64,000 bases of DNA from Devosia sp. (GCF_017744655.1 NZ_JAGIAW010000005.1:235246-299245), one strand, 5' to 3'. Counted from the first letter of the stretch, positions 8,620-17,986 are shown. Notes: generated by a model from the sequence alone, not told the origin. Made by a program: numbers and translations.

Positions 8620-9285
8620 TTAGCCGCGAATAGGCGAAATCTGGATTTCGACGCGGCGGTTCTGAGCGCGGCCGGCTTCGGTGGCGTTGGAAGCGATCGG
8701 GCTTGAGGCGCCCTTGCCTTCGATGAAGAAGCGGCGCTGGTCGATGCCCTGATTGGCAAGGATGGTGGCGACCGAAACGGCGCGACGCTGGCTGAGCTCG
8801 AGATTGTGCGCAGCGCTACCGGTGGAGTCGGTGTGGCCATAGACATCGACAATGGTCTTGTCGAACTTGCGCAGCACAAGGCCGACGGAAACCAGCGTCT
8901 GGTTGAACTGCGGCTGCACCGTCGACTGGTCGGTGGCGAAGGTGATGTTGGACGGCATGTTGAGAATGACCTGATCGCCAACGCGGGTCACGGAAACGCC
9001 GGTACCCTGGAGCTGGGCGCGGAGTTCAGCTTCCTGCTGGTCCATATAGGAACCAATGGCAGCGCCACTGAGGCCGCCGACACCAGCGCCGATCAGCGCG
9101 CCGACGCGCGGGTCGCCGCCAACCGCTGCGCCAACGATGGCACCGGCAATGGCACCGCCGCCAGCGCCGAGCAGCGTGCCGCCGGCGGTGTTGGAAAGCT
9201 GGGACTGGCCAGTATAGGGATTGGTGGTGGTGCAGGCAGAAAGTGCCAGAGTGGCAGCAAGCGCGACGAGAACCTTGGTCTTCAT
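8620..9285 (-). CDS. OmpA-family lipoprotein (YiaD-like)
   Basis: A 221-aa lipoprotein. The signal peptide MKTKVLVALAATLALSAC ends in a lipobox, with lipidated Cys18. A glycine-zipper region follows (about 40-90, repeated GAGGGAIAGAIVGAAVG-like blocks), then a C-terminal OmpA/MotB peptidoglycan-binding domain (about 115-215, with YGHTDSTGSAAHNLELSQRRA and IEGKGASSP). The ATG at 9285 has GGGGGAAA just upstream; the longer reading frame is discounted because it would bury the signal peptide. It anchors the outer membrane to peptidoglycan. Confidence 0.92.
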   Translation of the reverse strand: MKTKVLVALAATLALSACTTTNPYTGQSQLSNTAGGTLLGAGGGAIAGAIVGAAVGGDPRVGALIGAGVGGLSGAAIGSYMDQQEAELRAQLQGTGVSVTRVGDQVILNMPSNITFATDQSTVQPQFNQTLVSVGLVLRKFDKTIVDVYGHTDSTGSAAHNLELSQRRAVSVATILANQGIDQRRFFIEGKGASSPIASNATEAGRAQNRRVEIQISPIRG

Positions 9286-9400
9286 GTTTTCCCCCGAAGG
9301 AATCTGAACAGTGGCCTTTGATTGATCTTCATTACGGCAGGAGCGTGATGAGGGAAAGATACTGAACGATGGATGAATAGGACCGGACGTATTGACGGCT

Positions 9401-10480
9401 TCAGTTCGCCTCGTCGCCCAGTACCTGCCTGATAACGGCACGCGTCTTGCCCGGATCGGTCAGGAGCGGCGTCAGGTCGCTGAGTTGGTCGATTGCTCCG
9501 ATGACCGGGAGCGCGGCGATCTCGGGATCAGCAATGGCCGCCATGGCGCTGGCGACAGCGTCGTCGGTATTGATGGTGGTGAAGGGCCGGTCGAAATAGG
9601 GCCCGACTACAGGTTCGAATGGCGCAATGTCGTGCGCCCTCTGCCACTGCGCCAGCGCCAGATAGGCTCCGGCGAGGGCCTCGCCCCTTTCTTTCCATGC
9701 ATCAGCCCGCAAGGCTGCTTCGAGATGCGGAGTGAGGGTGCTGGCGATGGGCAGTCGAGCAAAGCCGGTGCCGAACCATTTGGGATAGGGCGCATAGCGC
9801 CGCTCCAGCAGGAAACCCATGGCCATCACGTCGCGGCACAATCGTGCGGCGATGACGCGGGAGCCGAGATCGTCACCGGCCTGCCCGGCACGGCCGACAA
9901 AAGCCTGTTCCTCGGCAATGCGACGCCACTGGCAGGCGATCTTGTAAAGCCAGACATCGCGCGGAAAATAGGCAAGGGTTTTGCGCAGGGCTTCGAGCCG
10001 CCCGCCATCGTCGCGAAAAACGGCGCCTGCGGTGAAGGCGAGGAGGCTTTGTTCGGGCAGACCCAGCCAATCGAGTGAAGTGAGATTTTCGAGCGAGCGA
10101 AGGCCGGTATGGGCCTGCAAGCGGCCCTCAAAAGTGTGAAACTCCAGCCCATGCTCCATGGCACCGACGGCATCGGGGCCATTGGCGGCAGGATGCGGAC
10201 GGCTGCGCCAACCGGCAGGTTCGCCGAGGAAGGTTTCGGGCACTACCGCGGCGAAATCGGCCAGCAGGCGGGCGGCGTGAGCCGCGAAATCGCGCGCGTC
10301 GAGATAGAGATGGACCCGCGGCCCCCAATTGTGGTCCCGGGAGATCTCGTCATCAAAACCCAGCAGTTCCGAGCCGTAGCCGATGAGCGCAGCGGAATGC
10401 GGCAGGTCGGGCGCGACGCGGGAAAGCCAGGGCGCGACGATATCGCCATAAAAGCGGCGCGACAGTTCGATGCCCTGCAT
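9401..10480 (-). CDS. DUF4037-like nucleotidyltransferase-fold protein
   Basis: A 359-aa protein resembling the DUF4037 family, which has a nucleotidyltransferase-like N-terminus. Visible features are LSRRFYGDIVAPWLSRVAP, the GYGSELLGFDDEISRDHNWGPRVHLYL motif (a degenerate GS...D.D active-site pattern), a second conserved block YFPRDVWLYKIACQWRRIAEEQAF and GRAGQAGDDLGSRVIAARLCRDVM. The ATG at 10480 lies 8 bp past the stop of the acyltransferase-like gene, so the two form an operon. No substrate can be assigned. Confidence 0.75.
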   Translation of the reverse strand: MQGIELSRRFYGDIVAPWLSRVAPDLPHSAALIGYGSELLGFDDEISRDHNWGPRVHLYLDARDFAAHAARLLADFAAVVPETFLGEPAGWRSRPHPAANGPDAVGAMEHGLEFHTFEGRLQAHTGLRSLENLTSLDWLGLPEQSLLAFTAGAVFRDDGGRLEALRKTLAYFPRDVWLYKIACQWRRIAEEQAFVGRAGQAGDDLGSRVIAARLCRDVMAMGFLLERRYAPYPKWFGTGFARLPIASTLTPHLEAALRADAWKERGEALAGAYLALAQWQRAHDIAPFEPVVGPYFDRPFTTINTDDAVASAMAAIADPEIAALPVIGAIDQLSDLTPLLTDPGKTRAVIRQVLGDEAN

Positions 10481-10488
10481 TGGTTCGC

Positions 10489-11814
10489 TCAGCGCAGACG
10501 CTCTACCGACGGCGCCATCTTGTGCGGGGCCACGTCGCGGGCTTCCACTTCGTCGAGCAGGCGCAAAATCTTTTCGACATTGGCGATGTGGCGCTGCTCC
10601 ATGGAGAAATTCAGCGTCACGTAATCGCGGCCGGGGCAGAAGGTGCAGATGTTCACAGCTGCGTGCCAGGCGCCGCAATAGAGCGGCTCGACCATGCCAT
10701 GGGTCATGGGCCCATAGGTGCGGTGCGGCGGAACCAGCGTGAGCACGATGTGCATGCCGCCGTTAAAGCGCCAGAAGCGCTTGTTGGGGAGGCCAGGGAA
10801 TACGCGATTGAGCGCGCGCATGGCCCGGAACATCGACATGATCACCACCTGGAAGGAGGTAATATCCTTCTGTTCGATGCCGGCCACGGTGTCGTCGACG
10901 GCGCGGACATAGGCGACGAAATCGTCCATCACCTTGAACTTGGCTTCGAGCGCCCGGACGCGGAAGAAGTCGTCGTCGGTATTGTTCCGCTTGGTGTCGA
11001 GCATGGTATAGGCCGCGCCGATTACCTTCTTGCTCATGTGCTTTTCCGCCCCCTCGCCATTGAGCGCATGGGTGACGAGCGCGAACATCAGCGAGCGCTG
11101 GCGCACGCCGAGCTTGTTGGCAAGCTGACGCAGGCGATGGCGCTCGATGGCAAGGGTCTTGAAACCCCAGGGCTGCTCGGGGGGCGCGAAGACATTGGCG
11201 AGCACGAGATAGATGAATGCCGTCATGCCGCCGCGGAAAGCGCTCTTGATCCGATCAAAGAGCGGCAACTTGTTGCCTTTGTCCGACTGGACACCGTGCC
11301 CTGCCGAAGCGGAACGGGTGAGGAGCGCAGAATCCGAGCCTTCGAGCAGCGCATGGCTCGAGCGCACCTGCAGGATCGAGGCGCGACCCTCTGCATCCGG
11401 GCCACCCCGGCGCACTGCTACCATCAGGCGAAAGAGCGGCAGATCCCCGCGCTCAAAAATGTCGTGGGACTTGCTCAGCCACTTGTCGGGATAGCCGTCG
11501 AATTCGTCGACCACTTCGACCGAGGTAATGGCGTCGAGCAGGTGTTTGGGGAAAGGCTGGCCGGGCTGGGCGCCGACAAAGCCGTGGGTGAGCTGCGGTG
11601 CAAGGGCCACCATTTCGGCCACGACATTCCCGAGGCTCTCCTTGTCGTAACTCTGGGTCGAAAAGGCGGTAAAAAAGACCGTGTCCTGGCCTTGATACAG
11701 GAACCACTGGAAATCGGTGAACAGGGCCTGTGGATCGCGCTTTACGGCGGCGCTAGCGAGGGCCAATGCGTCGGAGTGCTGGCCTGCAAAAGAAGAAGAC
11801 GAAAAACTCTTCAC
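10489..11814 (-). CDS. Putative WS/DGAT-like acyltransferase (CoA-dependent acyltransferase fold)
   Basis: A 441-aa protein whose layout resembles the WS/DGAT and condensation superfamily. There is an HxxxE/DG-like motif near residue 155 (RSSHALLEGSDSALL, normally HHxxxDG), a hydrophobic hairpin (GGMTAFIYLVLANVFAPP), and a C-terminal block (VEPLYCGAWHAAVNICTFCPGRDYVTLNFSM) in the position of the NVPGP/lipid-channel region. The second His of the classical HH is kept, but the first is Ser and the Asp is Glu. Such enzymes join an acyl-CoA to an alcohol. The family is assigned by inference; activity is uncertain. Confidence 0.5.
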   Translation of the reverse strand: MKSFSSSSFAGQHSDALALASAAVKRDPQALFTDFQWFLYQGQDTVFFTAFSTQSYDKESLGNVVAEMVALAPQLTHGFVGAQPGQPFPKHLLDAITSVEVVDEFDGYPDKWLSKSHDIFERGDLPLFRLMVAVRRGGPDAEGRASILQVRSSHALLEGSDSALLTRSASAGHGVQSDKGNKLPLFDRIKSAFRGGMTAFIYLVLANVFAPPEQPWGFKTLAIERHRLRQLANKLGVRQRSLMFALVTHALNGEGAEKHMSKKVIGAAYTMLDTKRNNTDDDFFRVRALEAKFKVMDDFVAYVRAVDDTVAGIEQKDITSFQVVIMSMFRAMRALNRVFPGLPNKRFWRFNGGMHIVLTLVPPHRTYGPMTHGMVEPLYCGAWHAAVNICTFCPGRDYVTLNFSMEQRHIANVEKILRLLDEVEARDVAPHKMAPSVERLR

Positions 11815-12098
11815 TTGATTACCCCCTCATGCCGTATCCCCCCGGCATAGTGATCTAAGCGCACTCTTTATTAGCCGGCAATGACTTGGAACCGGCCCGG
11901 TTAATGCGCCGGGGCGCAAAACGCGCGATTTGTTGCTTCTGTGACATTATTTCCGGTCCCGGTCCCCGTCTGAACCGACGGGGCACCGTCACAGTCCGCA
12001 AAGTCGGGGATGCAGAGATCTGCAGTTGGCAGAACCGTCGCAAAACTTTAGAATGGTTCTTGAAATCACCGCCGGAGACTCTCCGGTTGCGCGTCGAA

Positions 12099-12112
12099 TT
12101 GACCTATATCAA
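12099..12112. promoter_or_regulatory. Fnr/FixK-type box upstream of hemA
   Basis: TTGACCTATATCAA fits the Fnr/FixK consensus TTGAY-N4-RTCAA and lies 88 bp before the hemA start. FnrL/FixK control of hemA is documented in other alphaproteobacteria, which supports oxygen-responsive heme synthesis here. The rest of the 385-bp gap (11815-12199) shows no gene. Confidence 0.75.
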
Positions 12113-12199
12113 AGCGGTTGCCGCCCCAATATGTAGGGTGTCATGCAGCCGCAGCGGCATTCCCTGCCGGGCCCGCGGCAGGCGTAAAGGAACGGCCCC

Positions 12200-13480
12200 A
12201 TGGACTATCGCGGTATCTTCGAGGATGCAGTGGACACGCTGCGGGCGGAAAAGCGCTATCGCGTTTTTGCCGATCTCGAACGCGTCGCCGGGCGTTTTCC
12301 TAAGGCCATCTATCGCGACGACGCGGACAATGCCCGCGAGATCACCATCTGGTGCTCCAACGACTATCTGGGCATGGGCCAGCACGAAAAGGTCGTGCGC
12401 GCCATGCAGGATACGGCCGGCTCCATGGGCGTCGGCGCCGGTGGCACGCGCAATATTTCGGGCACCAATCGCCCGCTGGTCGAGCTCGAGCGGTCGCTCG
12501 CCGACCTGCACCGCAAGGAAGCAGCCTTGGTCTTCACTTCGGGCTTTGTGTCGAACGAAGCCGCGATCTCGACCATTGCCCGGCTCCTGCCCGATTGCAT
12601 TATTTTTTCCGACCAGCTCAACCACGCCTCGATGATCCAGGGTGTGCGCCAGTCGGGCATGGAAAAGAAGATTTTCCGGCACAATGACGTCTCGCATCTG
12701 CGCGAACTGCTGAGCCAGGTCGATCGCAAGCGACCGAAGCTGATTGCCTTTGAATCCGTCTATTCGATGGATGGCGACATCGCCCCGATCAAGGAAATCT
12801 GCGACCTCGCCGAAGAGTTTGGGGCACTGACCTATATCGACGAAGTCCATGCCGTGGGCATGTATGGCCCGCGCGGCGGCGGCATTGCCGAGCGCGAAGG
12901 CCTGATGGACCGTATCGATGTCATCGAAGGCACGCTCGCCAAGGGTTTTGGCGTCATGGGCGGCTATATCGCCGCCAACAAGGCGATCATCGATGCCGTG
13001 CGCTCCTATGCGCCCGAATTCATCTTTACCACCGCCCTGCCCCCGGCGCTTTGTGCTGCGGCGCGTGCCTCCATCGAGCACCTCAAGGGCAATGGTCACG
13101 AGCGTATGATGCACCAGCGCCAGGCGCGGCTGACCAAGGCAATCCTTGCCGATGCCGGCCTGCCGGTGATGGAGACTTCCACACATATCGTGCCGCTGAT
13201 CGTGGGCGATGCGCGTGCGGTGAAGGCCGCCAGCGACATGCTGCTTGAAAAGCACAATATCTATATCCAGCCGATCAACTACCCGACGGTTCCCAAGGGC
13301 ACCGAACGGCTGCGCATCACCCCCACCCCGCTCCATACCGACGAAATGGTGTTCGAACTACGCCATGCGCTGGTGAGCGTCTGGACCAGCCTCGAACTGC
13401 CGCGCGAAAAGGCCGATGCCGCCATTACGGCGAGCAAACTGACCTCGGGCGATCTGACGCTGCCGAGCCTCGGCGGCTGA
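12200..13480 (+). CDS. hemA: 5-aminolevulinate synthase
   Basis: A 426-aa PLP-dependent enzyme condensing glycine and succinyl-CoA to 5-aminolevulinate, the first step of heme synthesis by the C4 (Shemin) pathway of alphaproteobacteria. Signatures: [12 protein letters not shown], the glycine loop [22 protein letters not shown], the PLP-Asp region [18 protein letters not shown], the Schiff-base Lys248 in [15 protein letters not shown], and the C-terminal [11 protein letters not shown]. Length is typical. It is preceded by an Fnr/FixK-like box and appears to be monocistronic. Confidence 0.97.
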   Translation: MDYRGIFEDAVDTLRAEKRYRVFADLERVAGRFPKAIYRDDADNAREITIWCSNDYLGMGQHEKVVRAMQDTAGSMGVGAGGTRNISGTNRPLVELERSLADLHRKEAALVFTSGFVSNEAAISTIARLLPDCIIFSDQLNHASMIQGVRQSGMEKKIFRHNDVSHLRELLSQVDRKRPKLIAFESVYSMDGDIAPIKEICDLAEEFGALTYIDEVHAVGMYGPRGGGIAEREGLMDRIDVIEGTLAKGFGVMGGYIAANKAIIDAVRSYAPEFIFTTALPPALCAAARASIEHLKGNGHERMMHQRQARLTKAILADAGLPVMETSTHIVPLIVGDARAVKAASDMLLEKHNIYIQPINYPTVPKGTERLRITPTPLHTDEMVFELRHALVSVWTSLELPREKADAAITASKLTSGDLTLPSLGG

Positions 13481-13501
13481 TTACCTTCAGCTAGCGCAGT
13501 A

Positions 13502-13624
13502 ACCCTCATGGTGAAGTGCCTTGCACTTGCAAGGCCTCGAACCAGGAGGGTGTGCCCCGATATTGCAGTGTCACGCCCCCGTGGTTCGAGGCTTCGCTAC
13601 GCTACGCACCTCACCATGAGGGCT
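13502..13624. repeat. Long imperfect inverted repeat (interspersed element)
   Basis: The outer arms ACCCTCATGGTGA (13502-13514) and TCACCATGAGGG (13611-13622) and the inner arms GCCTCGAACCA (13533-13543) and TGGTTCGAGGC (13582-13592) nest into one 120-bp palindromic element 20 bp after hemA. Elements built on CCTCATGGTGAGG and CGAACCAC are common intergenic repeats in Rhizobiales. Confidence 0.75.
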
Positions 13625-13673
13625 ACGGTCGTCCCCCTTGACCAAAAACCCGCGCCGCGACAATTATTTGTCA

Positions 13674-13820
13674 TGATGCATCCCGCGCCCAAACTCCGAC
13701 GTTGTGGCTTCCGGTCCCATGTGGACGGGGGCTTTGCGCCTGGGCGACGAAAAGGCTGAGTTTTATCACGCCGTCATCGACTCAACGCATACCTGCCTCC
13801 GCCCGGTTGGCAGGTTTTTT
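13674..13820 (+). ncRNA. Candidate small RNA with its own promoter and terminator
   Basis: No ORF is credible here, yet the stretch has transcription signals at both ends. A sigma-70-like promoter has -35 TTGACC at 13638-13643 and -10 AATTAT at 13662-13667. A Rho-independent terminator has stem ACCTGCC/GGCAGGT at 13791-13815 followed by six T. The predicted transcript is about 145 nt and ends 16 bp before the GNAT gene. The terminator loop carries a C-rich CTCCGCCCGG, as in many alphaproteobacterial sRNAs. It could instead be an attenuated leader of the GNAT gene. Confidence 0.45.
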
Positions 13821-13835
13821 GTTTTCGGATTAGTG

Positions 13836-14354
13836 ATGCCTCCTCATTTCGTCGCCTTCAGAACGGCCACCGCGGCAGACGTTCCCTCCATTCGCGCGCT
13901 CGTTCGCGCCTCCTACGCAAAATGGATCCCCATTATCGGCCGCGAGCCGCGTCCCATGCTCGCCGACTATGCCGAGGCCATCCACGATTTCCGCTTCGAC
14001 CTGCTCACCGTGGACGGACAGGTGGCCGGCGTGCTGCAGACCTGCCTTTGCGCCGACCATCTCTGGATCGAGAACGTCGCCGTGCACCCGCACCACCAGC
14101 GCCGCGGCCACGGCCAGGCACTGCTGGTGCTGGCCGAACAGCTTGCGCGCCATGCCGGGCTCGGCGCTCTGCGCCTCCTGACCAATGCGGCCTTTGCCAG
14201 CAATGTCGCACTCTACCAGAAGCTCGGCTACGTGGTGGAACAGAGCGAAGCCTTCATGGGCGGCACAACGCTCTACCTGACGCGCCAGCTCGCCCCTGCC
14301 GCTCCCATTCGCCCAGCGCATGGCTGGAATAACGAGAGCCGCACTACCGCTTGA
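13836..14354 (+). CDS. GNAT-family N-acetyltransferase
   Basis: A 172-aa acetyltransferase using acetyl-CoA; the substrate is unknown. The GNAT fold is complete: the N-terminal FRTATAADVPSIRALV, the beta-4 strand LWIENVAVHPHHQRRGHGQALL with the pyrophosphate-binding RRGHGQA loop, and the C-terminal NVALYQKLGYVVEQ. The ATG at 13836 sits just after a terminator-like hairpin; the upstream in-frame extension is non-coding in character. Confidence 0.9.
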   Translation: MPPHFVAFRTATAADVPSIRALVRASYAKWIPIIGREPRPMLADYAEAIHDFRFDLLTVDGQVAGVLQTCLCADHLWIENVAVHPHHQRRGHGQALLVLAEQLARHAGLGALRLLTNAAFASNVALYQKLGYVVEQSEAFMGGTTLYLTRQLAPAAPIRPAHGWNNESRTTA

Positions 14355-14425
14355 GCCGAGGAGAGATCATTTAGGTGTCATGGAAGCGAGCCGGGATCGT
14401 CCCGGGTCCGACAGAGGAGACCACC

Positions 14426-14596
14426 ATGAGCACCCCCCGCAAGAACAAGTTCTTTGCGACCCTCGACACCTTCGTCACCGTTTTCGGCAGCGCCGCAGCG
14501 GTTTCGGCAGCAGTTGAGGCCGGCCGGGCGCCCAAGGCGAAGCACCTGTCGGCCCTCGGTATCGAACCCACCGCCTTCCGCTCGATCGGCCGATAA
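14426..14596 (+). CDS. Small protein of unknown function
   Basis: A 56-aa protein with a strong ribosome-binding site (GAGGAGACCACC before the ATG). It has a basic N-terminus (STPRKNKFF), a short alanine-rich helix (about 18-32) and an Ala/Lys-rich hinge, and is rich in Ala, Lys and Arg. I know no characterised homologue. The good RBS and the terminator 80 bp later make it a real gene. Confidence 0.7.
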   Translation: MSTPRKNKFFATLDTFVTVFGSAAAVSAAVEAGRAPKAKHLSALGIEPTAFRSIGR

Positions 14597-14676
14597 CAGC
14601 CGCGCGGGCCGCTGCTCCCTCCCGGCGTTTTGCCCCCCAAAATGCCTAGCGGTCTGATGCGCTAGAAGCCGACACA

Positions 14677-14718
14677 AAAGCCCGGATGCCAGTTTCCCTC
14701 CCTGGCCTCCGGGCTTTT
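14677..14718 (+). terminator. Rho-independent terminator
   Basis: AAAAGCCCGG (14677-14686) pairs with CCGGGCTTTT (14709-14718), with an inner GCCAG/CTGGC stem, and a T-rich tail follows. It ends the 56-aa gene. Confidence 0.85.
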
Positions 14719-14781
14719 TCTATTTTTGGGCTTTGTTCATGCGCGGGCTGCATGGCTGGAGCGAATTTCCAGTCCATCGGA

Positions 14782-14852
14782 TGTCACCCCGGCGAAGGCC
14801 GGGACCCATCTTGAGATCTCGGGATGGGCCCCGGCCTAAAGCCGGGGTGACA
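14782..14852. repeat. Paired REP-like palindromes
   Basis: Two convergent palindromes, TCACCCCGGCGAAGGCCGGG and CCCCGGCCTAAAGCCGGGGT, are joined by about 25 bp. A nearly identical pair lies at 25437-25504, with the same ...CCATCTTGA.ATCTC... spacer. It sits between the 56-aa gene and tctA. Confidence 0.75.
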
Positions 14853-14889
14853 ATCGAGTGTGGGAAAGTCTCAGCGAATAATCGAGACC

Positions 14890-16437
14890 TCAGTCTTCGT
14901 CGCTCGCCAATTGTCCGAGCACTGCGCCCTTGCCACGCATGCGCATGATCATGGGCAGCAGCACTGCGATGATCGCAACGGCGTAGAGCACGAGCGAGAT
15001 GGGCGAGTGGAACAGCACTGCCGGGTCGCCCTGGCTGATCGAGAGGGCACGGCGCAATTGCTGCTCGGCCATGGGGCCAAGGATGAGCCCCACCACGACC
15101 GGCGCTATCGGATAGCCGAAGCGGCGGAGAAGATAGCCAAGGACGCCGAAGACTAGCAGCAACACCAGTTCGAACGAGATACGCACCGAACCAAAGCCCA
15201 TGGACATCGCCCCATTGGCGCCCAAGGTGCCGAGCGTCGCGAAGACCAGAATACCGGCATAGAGCCATGGCTTGGGAATGGTCAGCAGCTTTACCCAGAG
15301 CCCGATCAGCGGCAGGTTGAGCACCAGCAGCATGAAATTGGCAATGAGGAGGCTGGCGATCAAAGCCCATACGAGCGAGGCATTGTTGGCGAACAGCAGG
15401 GGGCCCGGCTGCAGGCCAAACTGCTGGAAACCGGCGAGCATGATCGCGGCGGTCGCCGTGGTCGGCAGGCCGAGGGTCAGGAGCGGCACGAGCGTACCGG
15501 CAGCCGAAGCATTGTTGGCCGCTTCGGGACCCGCAACGCCCTCAATGGCACCATGGCCGAACTCTTCGGGCTTTTTGGCAAAGCTCTTTTCGGCGCTATA
15601 GGAAAGGAAGCTCGCGATATCGGCGCCACCGGCCGGCATGGCGCCGATGGGGAAGCCGATAAAGGTGCCGCGCAGCCAGGAACCCCACGAGCGCTTCCAG
15701 TCTTCGAGCGTCATCCAGACCGAGCCCTTGACGGCCATGACCGAGGCTTCCACCTGTTCGCGATCGGCAGCGGTCTTCAGCGTCTCGCCGATGGCAAAGA
15801 GTGCGACGGCGAGCGTCGTGACTTCGATACCATCGAGCAGGTCCAGAACGCCGAAAGCAAGACGCGTCTGGCCGGTCTGCTGGTCGATGCCGATAATGCC
15901 GAGCCCGAGACCGATGAACAGCGCCGTCAGACCACGGAGCGGACTGTCCCCGAAGGCAGCAGAGACCGTGACGAAGGCGAGGATCATCAGCGCGAAATAA
16001 TCGGCCGGGCCGAAGGACAGCGCGAATTTCACCACGAAGGGCGCGATGAAAGCGAGGCCCAGCGTCGCGATCAGGCCGGCAATGAATGACCCGATGGCAG
16101 CGGTCGCAAGAGCGGGGCCGCCCCTGCCCTGCCGGGCCATCTTGTTGCCTTCGAGCGCTGTGACGATAGAGGCGCTTTCGCCGGGCGTGTTAAGCAGGAT
16201 CGACGTCGTCGAGCCGCCATACATGCCGCCATAATAGATGCCAGCGAACATGATGAGCGAACCGGCCGGGTCGAGATTGTAGGTGACCGGCAAAAGCAGC
16301 GCGACGGTCAGCGCCGGGCCAATACCGGGGAGGACGCCGACGGCGGTGCCGAGGGTCACACCGATCAGCGCATAGATCAGGTTCTGCACCTGCAGCGCGG
16401 CGATCAGGCCCTGGCCGAGAAGTTCAAAGGTATTCAC
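14890..16437 (-). CDS. tctA: Tripartite tricarboxylate transporter permease TctA
   Basis: A 515-aa large membrane subunit with about 11-12 hydrophobic helices. It carries the TctA signatures [24 protein letters not shown], the [20 protein letters not shown] motif and a second repeat-like segment, [22 protein letters not shown]. With TctB and the periplasmic receptor TctC it takes up tricarboxylates or related organic acids using the ion gradient. It directly follows tctB without a gap and is the last gene of the tctCBA operon. Confidence 0.95.
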   Translation of the reverse strand: MNTFELLGQGLIAALQVQNLIYALIGVTLGTAVGVLPGIGPALTVALLLPVTYNLDPAGSLIMFAGIYYGGMYGGSTTSILLNTPGESASIVTALEGNKMARQGRGGPALATAAIGSFIAGLIATLGLAFIAPFVVKFALSFGPADYFALMILAFVTVSAAFGDSPLRGLTALFIGLGLGIIGIDQQTGQTRLAFGVLDLLDGIEVTTLAVALFAIGETLKTAADREQVEASVMAVKGSVWMTLEDWKRSWGSWLRGTFIGFPIGAMPAGGADIASFLSYSAEKSFAKKPEEFGHGAIEGVAGPEAANNASAAGTLVPLLTLGLPTTATAAIMLAGFQQFGLQPGPLLFANNASLVWALIASLLIANFMLLVLNLPLIGLWVKLLTIPKPWLYAGILVFATLGTLGANGAMSMGFGSVRISFELVLLLVFGVLGYLLRRFGYPIAPVVVGLILGPMAEQQLRRALSISQGDPAVLFHSPISLVLYAVAIIAVLLPMIMRMRGKGAVLGQLASDED

Positions 16438-16935
16438 TTAGAAGCTCCCCGTCACGATGAAGCGTTCCACCGGTCCCATGGGCAGCGAGAGTTGCAAGCC
16501 GCGCGCGAAAATGAACCAGACGATGAAAGAAAAGATCACGCCGATCGGAATGGTCTGCCAGAGCGGACCGCGGCCAAATCCCTTGGCGGTCAGCGCAAAG
16601 AGCACGCCCGTTGCCACCGAAAAGCCAGCCGTCGAGAGCAGCAGGATCTGCGCCACAAGGCCGCCGATGATCCAGGCGATCGGGCCGTAATCGTCCTTGC
16701 TGCGGGCCGGGAAGCCGTTGCGCAGAGCCGAGATCAGCGTGCCGATGGCCAGAAGGCCGAGGCCGGCCGCGACGATATAGGGGAAGACGGTCGGGCCGAC
16801 GCGCTGCTGGATGGGCGGCACGCGCATCTGGCTCGTCTGCCAGAAGATGATGATCGAAATGGCGGCAAGGATGACCGCTATGACGAGCGCCGCCCCATCG
16901 GGGCGGCGCGTGCTGTTGGATTGACCTACGCTCAT
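16438..16935 (-). CDS. tctB: Tripartite tricarboxylate transporter small permease TctB
   Basis: A 165-aa membrane protein with four predicted helices (about 17-35, 50-68, 88-118 and 130-150), the usual architecture of TctB. The start overlaps the tctC stop (ATGA), and the stop directly abuts the tctA start. TctB sequences diverge strongly, so the assignment rests on helix layout and its position between tctC and tctA. Confidence 0.88.
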   Translation of the reverse strand: MSVGQSNSTRRPDGAALVIAVILAAISIIIFWQTSQMRVPPIQQRVGPTVFPYIVAAGLGLLAIGTLISALRNGFPARSKDDYGPIAWIIGGLVAQILLLSTAGFSVATGVLFALTAKGFGRGPLWQTIPIGVIFSFIVWFIFARGLQLSLPMGPVERFIVTGSF

Positions 16936-17876
16936 TGAACGAGGCCGATGTCTTTCAGGATGGTTTCAGTCGCAGCGATATCGGCAGCAAGCTGCGTATC
17001 GAAGGCTTCGCCGTCGAGATAGGTATCGACCCAGCCCTTGGTTTCGAGCGCAGCCTTCCACGAGGCGGAGGTGGCCAGCGCCTTGACGTCGGCGGTGATG
17101 GCGGCCTTCTGCTCGGGCGTGATGCCGGGAGCGGCGGCAACCATGCGCCAGTTCTGCACGGCCAGATCAATGCCGGCTTCCTTGAGGGTCGGACCATCGA
17201 CGCCCGGCACGCGTTCGTCGGACGAGACGGCGAGGAGACGCAGCTCGCCGGCCTGGATCTGCGAAGCAAATTCGCTGATGCCGGAAATGCCGACCGTCAC
17301 CTGGCCGCCGAGAATGGCCGCAAGGGCTTCGCCACCGCCGGAATAGGCGATGTAGTTGACCTGGGTCGGATCGACGCCAATGGTCTTGGCAATGAGGCCC
17401 GCGGTGATGTGGTCAACGCCACCAGCCGAACCGCCAGCCCAGGAGACGGCGCCGGTGTTTTCCTTCAGCTTGGCGACGAGGTCGTCGAGCGTCTGGATGT
17501 CGGAAGCGGCCGGCACGACGATAGCGACGGCTTCACCGGTGAGGCGGGCGATGGGGGTCACGTCGGCAAGGGTCACGGGCGACATATTGGTCAGGATGGC
17601 GCCGACCATGACATAGCCGCCAACGATCAGGGCATTGGGGTTGCCCGCATCCTGATTGGCAAACTGGGCAAGGCCGATCGTGCCGCCGGCGCCGGGAACG
17701 TTGGTGACCTGCACATTGCCCGAAATGCCTTCGGCGGTGAAAGCTTCCTGCATGGTGCGGGCGGTCTGGTCCCAGCCACCGCCGGGCGCGGCGGGCGCCA
17801 GAATGGTATAGTCGGCAGCGAAGGCGGGCATGGAAAGGGCGCCAGAAACCAGCGCCGCGAGAAGCAGCTTGTTCAA
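16932..17876 (-). CDS. tctC: Tripartite tricarboxylate transporter substrate-binding protein TctC (TTG start)
   Basis: A 314-aa periplasmic binding protein (Bug/TctC family). The TTG at 17876 is chosen as start. It follows GGGAGG at good spacing and gives a clean signal peptide, MNKLLLAALVSGALSMPAFA, cut before ADYTIL. Family motifs are APAAPGGGWDQTARTMQEAF, NVPGAGGTIGLAQFA, VGGYVMVGAILTNMSPVTLADVTPIARL and WAGGSAGGVDHITAGLIA. It binds a carboxylic acid, perhaps citrate-like. First gene of tctCBA. Confidence 0.93.
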   Translation of the reverse strand: MNKLLLAALVSGALSMPAFAADYTILAPAAPGGGWDQTARTMQEAFTAEGISGNVQVTNVPGAGGTIGLAQFANQDAGNPNALIVGGYVMVGAILTNMSPVTLADVTPIARLTGEAVAIVVPAASDIQTLDDLVAKLKENTGAVSWAGGSAGGVDHITAGLIAKTIGVDPTQVNYIAYSGGGEALAAILGGQVTVGISGISEFASQIQAGELRLLAVSSDERVPGVDGPTLKEAGIDLAVQNWRMVAAAPGITPEQKAAITADVKALATSASWKAALETKGWVDTYLDGEAFDTQLAADIAATETILKDIGLVQ

Positions 17877-17986
17877 AAGATCCTCCCAGAACAAAGGCGA
17901 ACGTCGTTGCGTTCGTGCCCTTACTGTAGGGAGGCTCCCTGTCATCGTCCTGTCACGGCATTTTTGGCCGATATGAAAGAAAAAAC

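Noticed and set aside
10480..11850. A 456-codon plus-strand frame opposite the acyltransferase-like gene
   Set aside because: Shadow frame; no ribosome-binding site and repetitive His/Glu/Gly composition, while the minus-strand product has a plausible fold.
11886..12635. A 249-codon frame overlapping the hemA start region
   Set aside because: It overlaps hemA in another frame, is rich in Arg/Pro/Ser as shadow frames are, and lacks a family signature.
12104..13336. A 410-codon minus-strand open frame opposite hemA
   Set aside because: It is the antisense shadow of a GC-rich gene; composition (many His, Gly, Asp-Ile) has no resemblance to a protein family, and hemA is certain.
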